Source: an uncultured Eubacteriales bacterium
Lineage (GTDB): Bacteria; Bacillota; Clostridia; Oscillospirales; Acutalibacteraceae
Length of the DNA: 28,921 bases
Assembly: GCA_934444695.1 (NCBI GenBank)
Contig: CAKSDF010000007.1
Span: 1-28,921 of the forward strand
Reading direction: 5' to 3'
Shown: piece by piece, positions 7,661-14,726 of the stretch
Layout of the letters: every line of letters starts with the position of its first letter
Numbering within the stretch: position 1 is the first letter of the stretch
Translations under genes and position numbers: made by a program
Notes under the pieces: generated by a model
Databases searched by the model: none
Told to the model about the DNA's origin: nothing
The model's input: the letters and a program-made list of their open reading frames with translations, nothing else

Positions 7661-9301
7661 ATGGCAAAAGATATTCTTTTCGGAGAAGAAGCCAGAAAGG
7701 CTCTCCAGTCGGGTGTTGATCAGCTTTCCAACACCGTTAAAGTAACCCTCGGCCCTAAGGTCAGAAACGTTGTTATTGATAAAAAATACGGTGCACCCCT
7801 CATCACCAACGTCGGCGTGACCATCGCAAAGGAAGTCGAGCTTGACGATCCCTTTGAAAATATGGGCGCTCAGCTGGTCAAAGAGGTTGCAACCAAGACC
7901 AACGATGTGGCCGGCGACGGTACCACCACCGCAACCCTGCTTGCTCAGGCTCTTATCCGCGAGGGTATGAAGAACGTAGCCGCAGGCGCAAATCCCATGG
8001 ACGTTAAAAAGGGCATTCAGAAGGCCGTTGACGAAACCGTTAAAGAGGTCACCAAGAACTCCAAGAAGGTTTCGGGCACAAAGGACATCGCCCGTGTAGC
8101 CAGCGTTTCGGCCGCCGATGAATATATCGGAACACTTATTGCCGAGGCTATGGAAAAGGTAACTTCCGACGGCGTTATCACCGTTGAGGAATCCAAGACC
8201 GCCGAGACCTACAGCGAGGTCGTGGAAGGTATGGAATTCGACCGCGGATATATTTCTCCTTATATGGTTACCGATTCGGACAAAATGGTTGCCGAGCTTG
8301 ACGAGCCTTATATCCTTATTACCGATAAGAAGATCAGCAACATTCAGGACATCCTGCCCCTTCTCGAGCAGATCGTAAAGGCAGGCAAAAAGCTGCTCAT
8401 CATTGCCGAGGACGTCGAGGGCGAGGCTCTCTCCACCATCCTCGTAAACAAACTACGCGGAACCTTCACCTGCGTGTGCGTTAAGGCTCCCGGTTTCGGC
8501 GACAGAAGAAAAGAAATGCTCCGCGACATCGCCATTCTCACCGGCGGCGAGGTCATTACCGAGGAACTGGGTCTCGACCTTAAGGATGCTACCGTGGCAC
8601 AGCTGGGTACCGCCCGTCAGGTCACCGTTTCCAAGGAAAACACCATCATTGTTGACGGCGCAGGAAAGAAAGCCGCCATTAAAGACCGCATCGGTCAGAT
8701 CCGCAGCCAGATCGAGGGCACTACCTCCGATTTCGACCGCGAAAAGCTGCAGGAGCGCCTTGCCAAGCTTTCGGGCGGCGTAGCCGTTATCAAGGTCGGT
8801 GCAGCCACCGAGGTTGAAATGAAGGACAAGAAGCTCCGCATTGAGGATGCTCTTGCAGCTACCAAAGCAGCCGTTGAAGAAGGCATCGTGGCCGGCGGCG
8901 GTGTGGCTCTTGTAGACGCCATTCCCGCAGTTGAGGCATTCAGCGAGACCCTTGAGGGCGACGAAAAGACCGGCGCCAAGATCGTTGTCAGAGTGCTTGA
9001 GGAGCCTATGCGCCAGATCGCTGCAAACGCAGGTCTCGAAGGCTCGGTCATTGTCAACGAGGTTCGTTCCCACAAGGGAATCAACTATGGTTTCGACGCC
9101 AAGAAAGAGGAGTATGTCGACCTGATGAAATCGGGTATCGTCGATCCTACCAAGGTTACACGTTCGGCCATTCAGAATGCTTCCTCCGTTGCAGCAATGG
9201 TGCTGACCACCGAGTCGCTCATTGCCGAGAAGAAGGAAGATGCAGCAGCGGCAAATGCAGCAGCAGCGGCAGCGGCAGCAGCAGGCGGTGGAATGTATTA
9301 A
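7661..9301 (+). CDS. groEL: Chaperonin GroEL with two substituted conserved N-terminal residues
   Basis: A 60-kDa chaperonin of 546 residues that folds proteins in a double ring driven by ATP. The ATG at 7661 (MAKDILFGEEARKALQ) is preferred over a TTG three codons earlier because AGAAAGG stands at proper distance. Intact motifs: TVKVTLGPK, GDGTTTAT (ATP phosphates), IEDAL with the second ATPase aspartate, AGGGVAL and GIVDPTKV. Odd: the usual GPKGRNV is GPKVRNV (V34, codon 7760-7762) and the usual TNDGVTIAKE is TNVGVTIAKE (V51, codon 7811-7813). V51 matches E. coli Asp52, needed for ATP hydrolysis. The C-terminus is alanine-rich, ending GGGMY instead of a long GGM repeat. The rest is a normal, uninterrupted GroEL. 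Confidence 0.97.
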   Translation: MAKDILFGEEARKALQSGVDQLSNTVKVTLGPKVRNVVIDKKYGAPLITNVGVTIAKEVELDDPFENMGAQLVKEVATKTNDVAGDGTTTATLLAQALIREGMKNVAAGANPMDVKKGIQKAVDETVKEVTKNSKKVSGTKDIARVASVSAADEYIGTLIAEAMEKVTSDGVITVEESKTAETYSEVVEGMEFDRGYISPYMVTDSDKMVAELDEPYILITDKKISNIQDILPLLEQIVKAGKKLLIIAEDVEGEALSTILVNKLRGTFTCVCVKAPGFGDRRKEMLRDIAILTGGEVITEELGLDLKDATVAQLGTARQVTVSKENTIIVDGAGKKAAIKDRIGQIRSQIEGTTSDFDREKLQERLAKLSGGVAVIKVGAATEVEMKDKKLRIEDALAATKAAVEEGIVAGGGVALVDAIPAVEAFSETLEGDEKTGAKIVVRVLEEPMRQIAANAGLEGSVIVNEVRSHKGINYGFDAKKEEYVDLMKSGIVDPTKVTRSAIQNASSVAAMVLTTESLIAEKKEDAAAANAAAAAAAAAGGGMY

Positions 9302-9336
9302 TCGGCACCTCCGCTTAAATTAAAGAATAATAACGA

Positions 9337-9368
9337 CCGGGCTTTCCTTTGAAGGCCCGGCTGTTTTT
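9337..9368 (+). terminator. Terminator of the groESL operon
   Basis: CCGGGC (9337-9342) pairs with GCCCGG (9355-9360), then a T-rich tail (TGTTTTTT). Confidence 0.9.
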
Positions 9369-9530
9369 TGTAAAAGGGAATAAACGGGCACGCAGCAGCG
9401 GTGTTTGCAAATCCATAATGTGTGACGAGGATCAAGAACAGTGCAAAATGCGTTATTGTAAAAATGCAATCGATAATCAACTTATCGATAAATCAATTTT
9501 GTATCAAAATCACAGTACAAAAAGCTTTTT

Positions 9531-9572
9531 AAGGGTATATCTTTATTGATATTCCCTTTTTTCTGTTTTTTT
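9531..9572 (+). terminator. Second terminator with no gene in front of it
   Basis: AAGGG-T-ATATC (9531-9541) pairs with GATAT-T-CCCTT (9548-9558), followed by a broken run of T to 9572. The 160 bases between this and the groEL terminator hold no supported gene; a 12-bp palindrome AAAAAGCTTTTT (9519-9530) adjoins it. It may end read-through from groEL or an unseen small transcript. Confidence 0.6.
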
Positions 9573-9594
9573 GGGATTTTTTTGGTATAGGGGA

Positions 9595-9623
9595 TTGAAA
9601 AAAGTCTCAGAATTGGGTATAAT
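9595..9623 (+). promoter_or_regulatory. Promoter of hppA
   Basis: -35 TTGAAA (9595-9600), 17 bp, perfect -10 TATAAT (9618-9623). The leader to the ATG is about 70 nt. Confidence 0.85.
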
Positions 9624-9638
9624 GGGGTTGTTACTAGA

Positions 9639-9680
9639 TGTGAAATTAACATCGATTATTGTAATTTTGTTAATTTCACA
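9639..9680 (+). promoter_or_regulatory. Perfect 12-bp inverted repeat in the hppA leader
   Basis: TGTGAAATTAAC (9639-9650) and GTTAATTTCACA (9669-9680) are exact inverted copies around an 18-base centre. The repeat lies between the start of transcription and the RBS GGAGG (9689-9693). It could be an RNA hairpin or an operator for a dimeric regulator; the AT-rich arms and lack of a T-run make a terminator unlikely. Confidence 0.6.
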
Positions 9681-9700
9681 AATATTTTGGAGGCAAAAAT

Positions 9701-11809
9701 ATGGAAATTTTAGAACAGTATTTCCCTATGCTGACCCTCGCGGTTGCGCTGATTGCGCTGATTTTCGTGGGTCTAACGGCCAAAAAGGTCTTCGGCTTTT
9801 CCGAAGGCAATGAGCGTATGTCCAAGCTTTCGGCATCCATTCGTTCGGGAGCAAACGCATTCCTCAAAAGGCAATATACCGTTGTTGCCATCATCTTCCT
9901 CGTTGTTGCCATTATTCTCGGAATTATGGCCATAACCGGAAACCTTGTCGCCTATGTGCCCTTCGCTTTCCTGACCGGCGGAATCTATTCGGCTCTTGCC
10001 GGATTCATCGGAATGAAAATCGCCACCGCGTCCAATGCCAGAACAGCCAACGCATGTCAGACCTCGCTGAACAAAGGTCTTAAGGTTGCTTTTTCGGCCG
10101 GATCGGTTATGGGATTCACCGTTGTGGCTCTCGGCCTTTTCGACATTTCGGTGTGGTTTATCCTGCTTAAATTCGTCTTTAAGCTTGATATCGATGCCAT
10201 AACCAACGCAATGGTTATGTTCGGAATGGGCGCTTCCTTTATGGCGCTGTTTGCCCGTGTGGGCGGCGGCATCTTCACCAAGGCCGCCGACGTAGGTGCC
10301 GACCTTGTTGGTAAGGTTGAAGCCGGAATCCCCGAGGACGATCCCCGCAACCCCGCCGTTATCGCCGACAATGTGGGCGACAATGTTGGCGACGTTGCCG
10401 GAATGGGCGCCGACCTTTACGAATCCTATTTCGGATCTATCGTATCCTGCTGCGCTCTTGCAACCGCCGCTTTCAGAAGCGTCGGAACCGAGATGATGAC
10501 CAAAGCGGTTATCGTTCCTCTGCTCATCGCCGCAGTTGGAATCATATGTTCCATAATCGGAACATTCCTTGTCCGCACCAAAGAGGATACCAACCAGAAG
10601 ACCCTTCTTTCGGCTCTTCGCCGCGGCACCAACCTTGCATCGGTGCTTGTGGCTATCGCCGCTTTCCCCATAGTATGGTATATCCTCGGTGAGGAACATT
10701 ATAAGATTTATTTCTCGATCCTTTCGGGACTGCTTGCCGGAGTGCTTATCGGTCTTGCCACCGAGTACTTTACCTCCGACAGCTATAAACCCACCAAAAA
10801 GCTTGCATCTCAGTCCGAAACCGGCTCTGCCACAATAATCATCGGCGGTATCGGTCTCGGAATGCTTTCCACCGCCGTGCCCATCATCATCGTAGGCGCC
10901 GCAATCCTCGCCGCATATTACTTTGCCGGCGGTTTTGCCGAAGGTGCCGGAAATATGGGACTTTACGGTGTTGCACTTGCCGCCGTGGGAATGCTTTCCA
11001 CCCTCGGCATTACCCTTGCCACCGACGCATACGGCCCTGTTGCCGATAACGCCGGAGGTATTGCCGAAATGGCCGGCCTCGACCCAGAGGTCAGAGAGCG
11101 CACCGATGCCCTCGATTCCCTCGGAAACACCACCGCCGCCACCGGAAAGGGCTTTGCCATCGGTTCTGCCGCCCTTACCGCTCTTGCACTTATTGCTTCT
11201 TATATCGATCAGCTGGGCGTTAAAGGATTTGAAGGCATTAACCTTAGTGTTATGGAGCCTGCCGTGCTTGTCGGTCTTATGATCGGTGCCTGCCTGCCCT
11301 TCGTTTTTGCCGCTCTCACCATGGAGTCGGTTGGTAAGGCCGCACAGAGCATCGTTAAAGAGGTACGCCGCCAGTTCAAAGAGATTGTCGGCATTATGGA
11401 CGGAAATGCCGAGCCTGACTATAAGACCTGCGTCGACCTCTGCACCCGTTCCTCCCTCCGCGAAATGGTTCTTCCCTCGGTCATCGCCATTGTGGTGCCT
11501 GTTGTTGTAGGCCTCATTCTCGGACCTAACGGAGTTATCGGACTGCTCGCCGGTGCAACCGTAACCGGATTCCTCATTGCAATATTCATGAGCAATTCCG
11601 GCGGTGCCTGGGACAATGCCAAGAAATACATCGAAGCGGGCAACTACGGCGGAAAGGGCAGCGATTGCCACAAAGCCGCCGTTGTGGGCGATACCGTAGG
11701 CGATCCCTTTAAGGATACCTCCGGCCCCGCTATCAACATCCTTATCAAGCTTCTGTCGGTGGTTTCGATAGTCTTTGCCGGACTTGTCGTTAACTTCCAC
11801 CTGATGTAA
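9701..11809 (+). CDS. hppA: Membrane-bound pyrophosphatase, K+-dependent type ion pump
   Basis: A 702-residue integral membrane enzyme that hydrolyses pyrophosphate and pumps H+ or Na+ across the membrane. The family has about 16 membrane helices; hydrophobic stretches fit this throughout. Active-site motifs: FTKAADVGADLVGKVE with the following DDPRNPAVIADNVGDNVGD (substrate and Mg2+ binding), ATDAYGPVADNAGGIAEM, and near the C-terminus DTVGDPFKDTSGPAINILIK. GNTTAATGKG (residues 475-484) has Ala and Gly at the two positions that are Lys and Thr in K+-independent enzymes, so K+ dependence is predicted. Whether Na+ or H+ is moved cannot be settled by eye. RBS GGAGG is 7 bases before the ATG. 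Monocistronic, ending at a strong terminator. Confidence 0.97.
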   Translation: MEILEQYFPMLTLAVALIALIFVGLTAKKVFGFSEGNERMSKLSASIRSGANAFLKRQYTVVAIIFLVVAIILGIMAITGNLVAYVPFAFLTGGIYSALAGFIGMKIATASNARTANACQTSLNKGLKVAFSAGSVMGFTVVALGLFDISVWFILLKFVFKLDIDAITNAMVMFGMGASFMALFARVGGGIFTKAADVGADLVGKVEAGIPEDDPRNPAVIADNVGDNVGDVAGMGADLYESYFGSIVSCCALATAAFRSVGTEMMTKAVIVPLLIAAVGIICSIIGTFLVRTKEDTNQKTLLSALRRGTNLASVLVAIAAFPIVWYILGEEHYKIYFSILSGLLAGVLIGLATEYFTSDSYKPTKKLASQSETGSATIIIGGIGLGMLSTAVPIIIVGAAILAAYYFAGGFAEGAGNMGLYGVALAAVGMLSTLGITLATDAYGPVADNAGGIAEMAGLDPEVRERTDALDSLGNTTAATGKGFAIGSAALTALALIASYIDQLGVKGFEGINLSVMEPAVLVGLMIGACLPFVFAALTMESVGKAAQSIVKEVRRQFKEIVGIMDGNAEPDYKTCVDLCTRSSLREMVLPSVIAIVVPVVVGLILGPNGVIGLLAGATVTGFLIAIFMSNSGGAWDNAKKYIEAGNYGGKGSDCHKAAVVGDTVGDPFKDTSGPAINILIKLLSVVSIVFAGLVVNFHLM

Positions 11810-11840
11810 GCGGATAAAGCATAATAGGTAAAATAGTCAA

Positions 11841-11877
11841 CCCCCGCCGTTACGATTTGCGTGACGGCGGGGGTTTT
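11841..11877 (+). terminator. Strong terminator of hppA
   Basis: CCCCCGCCGT (11841-11850) pairs with ACGGCGGGGG (11864-11873), with three further inner pairs and a short loop, then TTTTGTG. Confidence 0.92.
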
Positions 11878-11880
11878 GTG

Positions 11881-12060
11881 TTTGTATTTATATTTTGTGC
11901 CTGTGGTTTTGAGCACTCGGTTGTGTCGGTTTGTGTGTTAATTTGTACGTCTGTCGGTGTGTTTGGCGTGTGGCTGTTTGTGTGTCGGTTTGTACATTCG
12001 TTGGTATGTTTATCTGTGCGCCGGCTTGTGTTTGTTTATGCATCGATTTGCTCCGTTTGT
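11881..12060. repeat. GT-rich low-complexity tract with degenerate repeats
   Basis: Between the hppA terminator and the 3' end of the peptidase gene the plus strand is strongly G+T biased (125 of 160 bases in 11901-12060 by my count). The 13-mer TGTGTCGGTTTGT occurs exactly twice (11922-11934 and 11981-11993), with looser copies of TGTCGGTGTGT and CCGGCTTGTG between and after. The plus-strand reading frame through it has no RBS and a composition unlike the real proteins, so I do not call it a gene. On the minus strand it would be the CA-rich 3' region of the XRE-peptidase transcript. Confidence 0.6.
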
Positions 12061-12073
12061 GTACCGGCTCTAA

Positions 12074-12517
12074 TTAGCAGTTTATTTGCTCCATATACCG
12101 CCCGATGGCCGGCAGCTCTATTCCGGTCAGCGAGCTTAAGGCTTCGGGCGAAAGCTCGGAAAAATCGTCCCGTTCCTCAAAAGGGGAGACAAGCAGACAT
12201 ACGGCGAAAAAATCGGCCTGACGTTCAAACCGTCCTATCTCAAAGGCCGTTTTCGATTTTAGAAAAAAAGAATTTGAATCGGGATGAAGCAGGGCGTGGC
12301 CGAGCTCGTGGGCGGCGGTAAACCGCGCCTTTGCGGGAGAAAGAGCATCGTTTATAAGTATTATCTTTTTGCCCTTTATGTGATAATACAGCCCGTTTGT
12401 GCGGTCGGGCATTTTAAGGCGAAAGGTATTTATGCTAAGTTCATCGCACAGCGAAAAAGGATCGGCCGTACCGTATTTCTTATAAATTCCCTCTGCCAGA
12501 GCCTTGATTTTGTTCAT
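12074..12517 (-). CDS. ImmA/IrrE-family metallopeptidase
   Basis: A 147-residue zinc peptidase of the ImmA/IrrE family, whose known members cleave or act on a partner XRE repressor (ImmA on ImmR in ICEBs1; IrrE/DdrO in Deinococcus). The active-site helix AAHELGHALLHPD gives the HExxH zinc motif, and the later FERQADFFAV helix matches the region supplying the third ligand. ATG at 12517 (MNKIKALAEGIYKKYG) is chosen because AAGGAAAGG stands just upstream; an earlier ATG at 12571 lacks a site. The gene begins inside the repressor gene (38-bp overlap), so the two are translated from one message. It ends next to the GT-rich tract without a visible terminator. Confidence 0.9.
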   Translation of the reverse strand: MNKIKALAEGIYKKYGTADPFSLCDELSINTFRLKMPDRTNGLYYHIKGKKIILINDALSPAKARFTAAHELGHALLHPDSNSFFLKSKTAFEIGRFERQADFFAVCLLVSPFEERDDFSELSPEALSSLTGIELPAIGRYMEQINC

Positions 12518-12881
12518 CGTTTTTCCTTTCCTTTTGAGATAATACCACAGCTGCACTGACCTCAATAGCATCGGACAGCTGTTTTAATTCGCTTTCGGTC
12601 AAAGCCTCTCCGTTGAACATAAGTCCGTCGGCGCAAAGCAGTCGGTTTTTAAGCTCCTTTATAAGCTCGCCGACCTCCCGTTCGTCGCTTTGACTGTCAA
12701 GAAGATAATCGGTTGTTACGCCGAAAAACTTCGCAATGGCCGAAACGTCCGAAATTGACGGACTGCGGCGGTTTTGCTCGTACATACCTACTGCGCTGGC
12801 ACTTATCCCCAGAAAAGAGGCAAGCTCCCCTTGGGTCAGATGCTTATCTTTTCGGAGTTTTTTTAATTTATCGGCAAACAT
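12480..12881 (-). CDS. XRE-family repressor (helix-turn-helix), ImmR-like
   Basis: A 133-residue DNA-binding protein. Residues 1-60 are a classic Cro/C1-type HTH: LKKLRKDKHLTQGELASFLG, then ISASAVGMYEQNRRSPS and FFGVTTDYLLD. The C-terminal half is charged and helical, probably for dimerisation or recognition by the peptidase. Start ATG 12881 has a GGGGGA site 5-6 bases upstream; the longer frame upstream lacks one and would cover the operator region. Followed by, and overlapping, the ImmA-type gene. Divergent from the coiled-coil/sigma-like pair across a 391-bp control region holding repeated octamers, so it is the likely regulator of both directions (inference). Confidence 0.9.
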   Translation of the reverse strand: MFADKLKKLRKDKHLTQGELASFLGISASAVGMYEQNRRSPSISDVSAIAKFFGVTTDYLLDSQSDEREVGELIKELKNRLLCADGLMFNGEALTESELKQLSDAIEVSAAVVLSQKERKNDEQNQGSGRGNL

Positions 12882-13048
12882 TTCAGTCCCCCATATTCTC
12901 TGTTCGGTCCTTTTAATCATACAAGTGTAATCACACAACTGTGCTGCCTGTGCGATGCAGCAAGGCATCGTTTTAAAAAAGGCAAAGCAAAATGAATTTT
13001 TGAGCAAAAAAACCATTTGAATTTCAAACGACATTTTTCGCCGTAATT

Positions 13049-13077
13049 ATTGTATCACACGTAAACGAGAATTTCAA
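13049..13077 (-). promoter_or_regulatory. Promoter of the XRE-peptidase operon
   Basis: Read on the minus strand: -35 TTGAAA (13077-13072), 17 bp, -10 TACAAT (13054-13049). A copy of the octamer repeat (13053-13060) overlaps the -10. The leader to the repressor ATG is about 160 nt. Confidence 0.75.
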
Positions 13078-13168
13078 GCGAAATTTGGAGACCTGAAAAG
13101 TTAAGTACTATTTTTCGTATTTAGCATATAAATCACACGTTTGTCGACAAAATCGGTCAAAATTTCCC

Positions 13169-13197
13169 TTGAAATCACACATAACGTTGTTTATAAT
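13169..13197 (+). promoter_or_regulatory. Promoter of the coiled-coil / sigma-like operon
   Basis: -35 TTGAAA (13169-13174), 17 bp, perfect -10 TATAAT (13192-13197). The octamer copy at 13173-13180 overlaps the -35 end and spacer. Confidence 0.8.
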
Positions 13198-13272
13198 TTT
13201 ATATAGAGTGATTGCTGCAGCAAACATTATGGAAAAGTAAATACACTAAATGTGTGATTAGGAGGTTTAAAA

Positions 13273-13557
13273 ATGACTCTGGAAAACTTGGGACGGGAAT
13301 ATTTAAAGGAAGCCGACAGGCTAAAGGCACGGCTTTGCGAGCTGAATTTGCTTTTGAAGCGGGAAAAGGATGAGGAGCAAAGACTGATGCTCAAACGGCG
13401 CATTTACTATTTATATACCGAAATGCGCGATACCGAGCAGACGGCAGAGTATCTTTTAAATTACTATTCATCGGATCAAAATAACGGCTGTGCAAAACAG
13501 CAGGGATTTGAGATATACGGGGAGGAAGAAAAATATGAAAAGAATAATATCGCTTGA
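13273..13557 (+). CDS. Small coiled-coil protein of unknown function
   Basis: 94 residues, highly charged. Residues 5-70 are almost entirely helical with heptad-like spacing (LGREYLKEADRLKARLCELN, LLLKREKDEEQRLMLKRRIY), suggesting a coiled coil. There is no signal peptide, membrane segment or enzyme motif. RBS AGGAGG precedes the ATG by 8 bases. The 3' end overlaps the sigma-like gene by 23 bp, so the two are coupled. Similar small helical proteins precede sigma-like genes in clostridial mobile elements as far as I recall; a role as partner or regulator of the downstream protein is inference. Confidence 0.75.
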   Translation: MTLENLGREYLKEADRLKARLCELNLLLKREKDEEQRLMLKRRIYYLYTEMRDTEQTAEYLLNYYSSDQNNGCAKQQGFEIYGEEEKYEKNNIA

Positions 13558-13837
13558 AAAATTTGTGGCCGACGAGCTGAGCTATCGCAGTTTTTTTGAG
13601 GCGGACGATGAGCAAAGGGAAAGGGACAGGCTTATAAAGCGGCTCAAGGACGTTATTGTCAACGAACTGACCGACAATCAGCGGCAGCTTATAGAAATGT
13701 ATTATTTCGGCCAAAAAAACATTCCGCAAATAGCTGATGAGCTTAAAGTCAACCGTTCGACCGTAAGCAGGGGCCTTAAAAGAGCGAGGGTGCGCATAGG
13801 ACGGTGTATGGGATATGATTTTAAAACATACCGCTGA
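13535..13837 (+). CDS. Sigma region 4-like DNA-binding protein
   Basis: 100 residues. The C-terminal half (about 45-92) is a sigma-70 region 4.2-type helix-turn-helix: LTDNQRQLIEMYYFGQKN, IPQIADELKVNRSTVSRGLK, then RARVRIGRCMGY. There is no room for region 2, so it cannot recognise a -10 or bind core as a full sigma factor does. The short N-terminal part is acidic and helical. ATG at 13535 has GGAGGAAG 6-7 bases upstream; an earlier ATG at 13490 has no site. It could act as an activator, or as half of a split sigma with the coiled-coil partner, in the way SigO and RsoA act together in Bacillus subtilis (analogy only). Confidence 0.8.
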   Translation: MKRIISLEKFVADELSYRSFFEADDEQRERDRLIKRLKDVIVNELTDNQRQLIEMYYFGQKNIPQIADELKVNRSTVSRGLKRARVRIGRCMGYDFKTYR

Positions 13838-13902
13838 AAAACGGCTTGTGCCCTATGCGGGCACTGTTTGCGCGGCTGACGACGGCCGGCAGGGAGAAGG
13901 GT

Positions 13903-14022
13903 ATGGAAAATGGCTTTTCGACGTATCTTTTGTTATTAAAGAAAATTGCGGCAGCAGAAAAGCCGATAGCAAAAGAAACAAGACAGCAAAAAGCCTTCCC
14001 GTTTTATAGGGAAGGCTTTTAA
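13903..14022 (+). CDS. Possible 39-residue small protein (low confidence)
   Basis: An ATG with a good GGGAGAAGG site opens a 39-codon frame starting MENGFSTYLLLLKKIAAAEK, ending at TAA 14020-14022. It follows the sigma-like gene by 65 bases on the same strand, and its last codons run through the terminator stem at 13989-14020, which is unusual for a real gene. A longer overlapping frame (from 13815) has a poorer start. It may be a small third gene of the operon or chance. Confidence 0.3.
   Translation: MENGFSTYLLLLKKIAAAEKPIAKETRQQKAFPFYREGF
13989..14020. terminator. Bidirectional terminator
   Basis: A perfect 12-bp stem AAAAGCCTTCCC (13989-14000)/GGGAAGGCTTTT (14009-14020) with an 8-base loop. 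T-runs form on both strands, ending the sigma-like operon and the convergent CHR operon. A second small hairpin GTGCTG/CAGCAC lies at about 14036-14057. The rest of 14023-14156 shows nothing further. Confidence 0.88.
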
Positions 14023-14156
14023 ACTTTAAAATGAGTGCTGTACACACGCGCAGCACGTGAAGAAAATGCACCGCTAAAATTGCAAGCGCAGTAAATGGCA
14101 GGAAGGAAAAACGCACAAAAGACACGCGGCAAGGAAGAGGAAATGCCGCAGCATTC

Positions 14157-14726
14157 TCAGCCCAAAAGGCCCGCGTATCCGACGATAATGCCTATGACTG
14201 CCGAAATCAGAATGATGATTATGGGGTGTACCTTTTTGAGCGCCATTATAAGGGCTGCGGCAAAAAGAACGGCCGCTACCCAGAATTTAAGGGTGGCGAA
14301 ATTTGCAAACATAAATCCCGCGGGGAAGAAAACCGCCAACGCAAAGGATATTACCGCCGATCCGATCAGTCCCACGACAACCGGTTTAAGACCGTTCATC
14401 ATTCCTCTGACCACTAAGCTTTCCTTAAATGCGGTGTAGCATTTTGCCACGATCAAAATGATGACAAAGGAGGGAAGCACCACGCCGAGGGTGGTGAAAA
14501 AAGCGCCGAGCACACCGGCCTGGGAGCTGCCCACATAGGTGGCGATGTTTATGGCGAAGGGACCGGGGGTGGATTCGCTGACCGCCACAAAGTTAACAAG
14601 CTCTTCCTCGGTCAGCCAGCCGAAGCCCAGCACGTATTGCTGTATCAGGGGGAGCATGGCGTAACCGCCGCCGAAGGTGAAAAGCCCGATCTTGAAAAAT
14701 GTCCAGAAAAGGGTGAGATATGTCAT
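14157..14726 (-). CDS. Chromate transporter family (CHR) half protein, second gene
   Basis: A 189-residue membrane protein with one CHR domain. Seen: FFKIGLFTFGGGYAMLPLIQ near the N-terminus and the VAVSESTPGPFAINIATYVG motif, followed by four to five hydrophobic segments. CHR proteins are named for chromate efflux with sulfate, but the true substrate of short-chain pairs is often unknown. It is a paralogue of the gene before it, overlapping by 4 bp (ATGA). Such pairs are known to work together as the two halves of a long ChrA (family knowledge). Confidence 0.92.
   Translation of the reverse strand: MTYLTLFWTFFKIGLFTFGGGYAMLPLIQQYVLGFGWLTEEELVNFVAVSESTPGPFAINIATYVGSSQAGVLGAFFTTLGVVLPSFVIILIVAKCYTAFKESLVVRGMMNGLKPVVVGLIGSAVISFALAVFFPAGFMFANFATLKFWVAAVLFAAALIMALKKVHPIIIILISAVIGIIVGYAGLLG

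Larger units (their letters stand above)
12929..13259. promoter_or_regulatory. Repeated octamer AATCACAC: candidate operator array
   Basis: Exact AATCACAC occurs at 12929-12936, 13131-13138, 13173-13180 and, inverted, 13252-13259. TATCACAC occurs at 13053-13060. Four of the five are followed by A/G then T (consensus WATCACACRTWW). The copy at 13053 overlaps the minus-strand -10, the copy at 13173 overlaps the -35 of the plus-strand promoter, and the inverted copy lies just before the RBS of the first plus-strand gene. A perfect 12-bp palindrome TTTGTCGACAAA (13140-13151) sits between two copies. The layout is that of a lysogeny-style double operator. Confidence 0.65.

Noticed and set aside
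9773..11800. Very long open frame antisense to hppA
   Set aside because: Its composition (Gly, His, Asn, Asp rich) mirrors the codon use of hppA on the other strand; no start signal and no recognisable domain.
11857..12321. Plus-strand open frame of about 154 codons through the GT-rich tract
   Set aside because: No RBS, valine/phenylalanine/cysteine-rich composition caused by GT bias, and it runs antisense into the ImmA-type gene.
12074..14022. Complete prophage or integrative element
   Set aside because: Only the regulatory genes are seen; no integrase, excisionase, relaxase, structural genes or direct repeat ends were found on either side.
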